From positions 14,191,618 through 14,255,617 of the forward strand of contig NC_092013.1 in NCBI RefSeq assembly GCF_042242105.1: a stretch of DNA of 64,000 bases, written 5' to 3'. The translations under genes were made by a program, and so were the position numbers. Numbering within the stretch: the first letter of the stretch is position 1; the number at the start of each line of letters is the position of its first letter. Source of the DNA: Pempheris klunzingeri (taxonomy: Eukaryota; Chordata; Actinopteri; Acropomatiformes; Pempheridae). Shown here one piece after another: positions 61,232-64,000 of this stretch. A model generated the notes under the pieces. The model saw nothing but the letters and a program-made list of their open reading frames with translations, searched no databases and was not told where the DNA came from.

Positions 61232-61902
61232 AAACATCATAGACAAATGTCATTTTAACAAGCCTGAAAACTGTGATTCTTGTTTGTTGGTTATGATAGT
61301 TGGTTTCTAATTCTAATATTTCTAATACATAATTGTAGGTTTTGAGCTTTCTTACTTGTAAAGATATATCAGATAAAAAAGAAAAAATATTAAGTTTGAA
61401 ATAAAACACTAATTTACACATTTACAAAAACACATTTTATTAAAACAGTCGATTGATTTTCAAGTATGAATGCTACAATTTCAATGAAAAAGCAAACATT
61501 ATAGTTTAAACATTATAAAAATAGTTATTAAAATGATCAATGTTTACAATTAAAAACTGCTGTTAACTATTGTCTAACAAATAGTGCTAATGTACTTTTT
61601 TAAGTTAATTGTCACGTTTTATGACTGCATTATGCTGTTTTGTACAGTTGGCAAGGGCTTCACATGATTTCAACATTTAAAAACAACTATTTCATGCATA
61701 AAAACTGTGCTGATGTAAACATTACAGCAGGTCTAAAATAATAAACTGTCTAATTGTATAATTCTGCATGGTGTCTCCCATTAATCTAGAAAGAAAATCA
61801 AAGCTGCTTCATGACTCAGGCCCCCTCATCATCCTCCCACACCTCCTTTTTGTAGTCAAGCTACTCTTCTTCATCTTCTGAAGGGCATTCTTCTCTTTGG
61901 AG
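61232..61902. other. Overlapping convergent 3' ends
   Basis: The receptor gene (+) has AATAAA at about 61399-61404. The PLC eta gene (-) has AATAAAAT as the complement of about 61434-61440. The two signals are within 40 bases and face each other, so the two 3' UTRs may abut or overlap. The intervening DNA is AT-rich with no ORF. Confidence 0.4.
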
Positions 61903-62026
61903 TCACAAATCTAAGCTGTGGTCTACTCTAAAAGAAAAGTTAAAAATCCACAATTTAATACAACCACTTCACTTTTGTATGTGCAGTTGCTTTGTCTTAT
62001 TTTTGCAAAAGTGAATCATGCAACAT

Positions 62027-64000
62027 CTATGACTCACCATTTAGAAAAAGTGGGGATTTACAGCGGATCTCTCGCATCTTCTGGTCAAAAAGAGCCTTCA
62101 TCTCCCTCTGCAGAGTGCCCTCTCGTTGCTCTGCCCCGTCTGGCACACAGGAGGGCACTCCGAACTCCAGGCTGTCAGTGCTGCCATCGCTGCTGTTGGA
62201 TGTGCTGTCAGACAGGCACAGGCCGTTGGGTATGGGCCTCACCTGGGTGCTGTAGCTGCCGTAGTTTTGTGTTTGCTGTGACTGCCAGTGGGCGGCAGGC
62301 TTGCGGTTCACCATCGGTGTCTGAGGGGAAGTGATGTGTTTTCGAGGGCAACTGCGTGAGCGCGCTTTTGTTCGCATTGGTGTGGATGGTCGGGGGACCG
62401 CTGGAGCTTCCAAGGTCCGTCTCACCCTGGCAGGGGACGAAGGAGGGATGAGTGGAGAGGATTTGGCTTCTTGCTGGAACAGAGACTGTGGCATGGGCTG
62501 CAACTGAGGCTGTGGCATGGGCTGCAACTGAGGCTGTGGCATGGGCTGGAACAGAGGCTGTGGCATGGGCTGGAACAGAGGCTGTGGCATGGGCTGGAAC
62601 TGAGGCTGTGGCATGGGCTGGAACTGAGGCTGGGGCTGCAGCTGGGGCTGGGGCTGGGGCCGGGGCCGGGGCTGCAGCTGAGGCTGAGGCTGGGGCTGAG
62701 GCTGAGGGAGCGAATCAGTCTGACTCTGAGTTTCTGGCGATCGCTCAGGTTCAGTGGCAATGTCTTTGTCTGGCTGAGGTTCTTTTGGAAATTCCTCAGA
62801 TTGTCCAGGCGGCTCTGGTTCAAAAGTCTGAAGTGTCTTTTGTTCAGCACAGTTCAACTCTGGCGATTCATCATGTTCATTCTCCAGCTCTTCATAAATA
62901 GGATTTTGGCTGCCAAGAGGAGGACTATCATGACAAGAACCCTGGGAAGAGGTTTCAAGGTCAAAGTTATCCGCTACCACGCAGGGAGCAACCCCCGTGT
63001 GGTGGGAGTCAGTGGACGACATCCGACTGAAGAATCCTCTCCTTGCGTCTGATGATTCATGAATTTTAACTCGGTGAGCTCGCCTCACTGGCTCACTCAT
63101 GGCCCCTTTGTGGAGGGCTGCCTTGGCTGCCGGCCCTTGTACCAGAGGAGACATTTCCCCATTCCTGCTGTCCTGAGAGATGGTATCCAGATCCTTGCGG
63201 AAGTACAGTGCACGTCCATCCTCTGAGGACAGGACAGAGAAATCTAGAGATGGCTGTCTGTGATGACCCTTCATGTGCTTCTGGGCTGCTTTTTGGATGT
63301 GTTTTCGGGCCACTTGAACCGCATTTGTGGGTTTGATCTGTTTTACAAAAGACACCAAAGGTTTTAATGTAGACTTGTGTGAAAATTAAATTAGATTTGC
63401 CAGTTTATTGGGTGTATCTTACCTTTCCTGTTGTATCAATGATAGCAACATGAACAAAAATGGATGACTCCGCCATTCCCTCAAGATAGACATGCCGATA
63501 ACCTATGAATTTTGCATTAAAAATCATGTTAACCTCAATTTCATTCATATTAGATACATTTTTCACCATTTTGCTTTCTTGCTGGGAGACAATTTATATC
63601 TTATTTCTCATTTATCTGATCTGTAAAAAACTGAAGTGAAGACTTGTGGTTTTATAAAGGGTTATGTGGGGGACTATTTGTTGGGCAGGTGCAACTACTA
63701 CAACAAGATTTAACTTAATTATATTACTAGTGATATAACTATTGAGTTTTCGAGGTGCTGGTACTTTTGCTGCCAGGCAAGCTGTTTCACTGTGTTTCCA
63801 GTGTTTATGCTAAGTCAACTGGCTGCTGACTGTAGCCTTATTGATCTGACAGACATGAGAATGGTATCAATCTTCTCACCTAACTTTAAACAAAAAATGA
63901 ATAAGCATGCATCAAATCATGTAATTTAATCATGTTATCCACCTGGCATCATACTGTTGAAAGCAACCGTCCTCTGTCCAATAAAATCTCGTCCAATAGG
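62027..64000 (-). CDS. Phospholipase C eta, C-terminal part (gene continues beyond window)
   Basis: PLC eta enzymes hydrolyse PIP2 and are enriched in neurons. Visible exons: 63943-64000 (partial), 63423-63502 and 62027-63337. The first two encode the end of the C2 domain: PIGRDFIGQRTVAFNSMMPG, then YRHVYLEGMAESSIFVHVAI, as in PLCH1/PLCH2. The third codes a long disordered tail starting IKPTNAVQVARKHIQKAAQK, with Ser/Pro-rich parts, an octapeptide repeat (QPMPQPQL type) and RPSTPMRTKARSRSCPRKH. The frame ends LFLNGES at 62027, but a strong donor (AAATG|GTGAGT) at 62038 could splice to 61922, ending NDHSLDL. The tail differs from human PLCH1 and PLCH2 as I remember them, so the paralogue is not assigned. 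The catalytic X-Y domains lie to the right of the window. Confidence 0.82.
62482..62715 (-). repeat. Coding 24-bp minisatellite and PQ-rich tract in the PLC eta tail
   Basis: About seven copies of a 24-bp unit (plus strand AGGCTGTGGCATGGGCTGSAAC plus two bases) lie head to tail from 62482 to about 62640, each encoding the octapeptide QPMPQPQ followed by L or F. A purer GGCTGG/GGCTGC tract to 62715 codes PQPQ and PRPR. Units differ at one or two positions (CAACTG, GAACAG, GAACTG). The frame stays open throughout. Confidence 0.9.

Noticed and set aside
62482-62640. Regular direct repeats that could suggest a CRISPR-like array
   Set aside because: Units are contiguous without unique spacers, are in frame with a coding exon, and the genome is a vertebrate's.
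62452-63052. Long plus-strand ORFs of 149 and 193 codons with WAGTEAVAW-like and LWHGLEQR-like repeats
   Set aside because: They are antisense shadows of the 24-bp coding minisatellite of the PLC eta exon; the minus-strand frame carries the conserved exon junctions.
1-64000. tRNA or rRNA genes
   Set aside because: No tRNA-like B-box (GGTTCRANNCC) with cloverleaf arms and no rRNA-like sequence was noticed on either strand, though a covariance-model scan was not possible.

Overview
The window is a piece of a ray-finned (probably percomorph) fish genome. Its genes have vertebrate GT-AG exon/intron structure, AATAAA poly(A) signals, CA/TG microsatellites and several teleost-type DNA transposon and LINE relics. 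Gene names below come from protein matches recalled from memory, not from a database search. Where I could assemble a full coding sequence, the exon lengths add up to an open frame of the family's usual size.

Layout, left to right. 1-2.3 kb: repeats, including one element nested in another. 2.6-5.0 kb (+): the 3' half of hemk1, the methyltransferase acting on mitochondrial release factors. 6.0-7.5 kb (-): cish, a SOCS-family cytokine feedback inhibitor, with a promoter carrying two adjacent perfect STAT sites and a CRE near 7.88-7.93 kb. 8.3-14.2 kb: gene-poor DNA with a hAT transposase relic and a piggyBac-like MITE. 14.2-21.2 kb (-): twf2 (twinfilin-2), with a candidate 15-nt microexon. 22.7-26.5 kb (-): wdr82, with a let-7 microRNA hairpin in an intron on the same strand. 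29.1-31.0 kb (+): glyctk (glycerate kinase). 31.4-32.6 kb: an internally deleted Tc1 transposon. 34.4-35.1 kb (-): a short single-pass membrane protein I cannot name. 36.9-40.6 kb (+): mon1a, part of the RAB7 activator. 44.8-52.2 kb (-): brpf3, a PHD/bromodomain/PWWP scaffold of histone acetyltransferase complexes. 57.4-61.2 kb (+): a short kainate-binding-protein-like glutamate receptor. 61.9-64.0 kb (-): the 3' end of a phospholipase C eta gene with a coding minisatellite, running off the window.

The genes do not form one pathway. They are a syntenic patchwork: hemk1-cish, twf2-wdr82-glyctk and mon1a all have human counterparts on chromosome 3p21, while brpf3 belongs to human 6p21. The most notable sequence-level observations are the let-7 hairpin inside wdr82, the twf2 microexon, the paired STAT motifs of cish, the divergent gating motif of the glutamate receptor, the 24-bp coding minisatellite in the PLC eta tail, and the overlapping convergent 3' ends of the last two genes. 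I see no clear novel multi-gene system.
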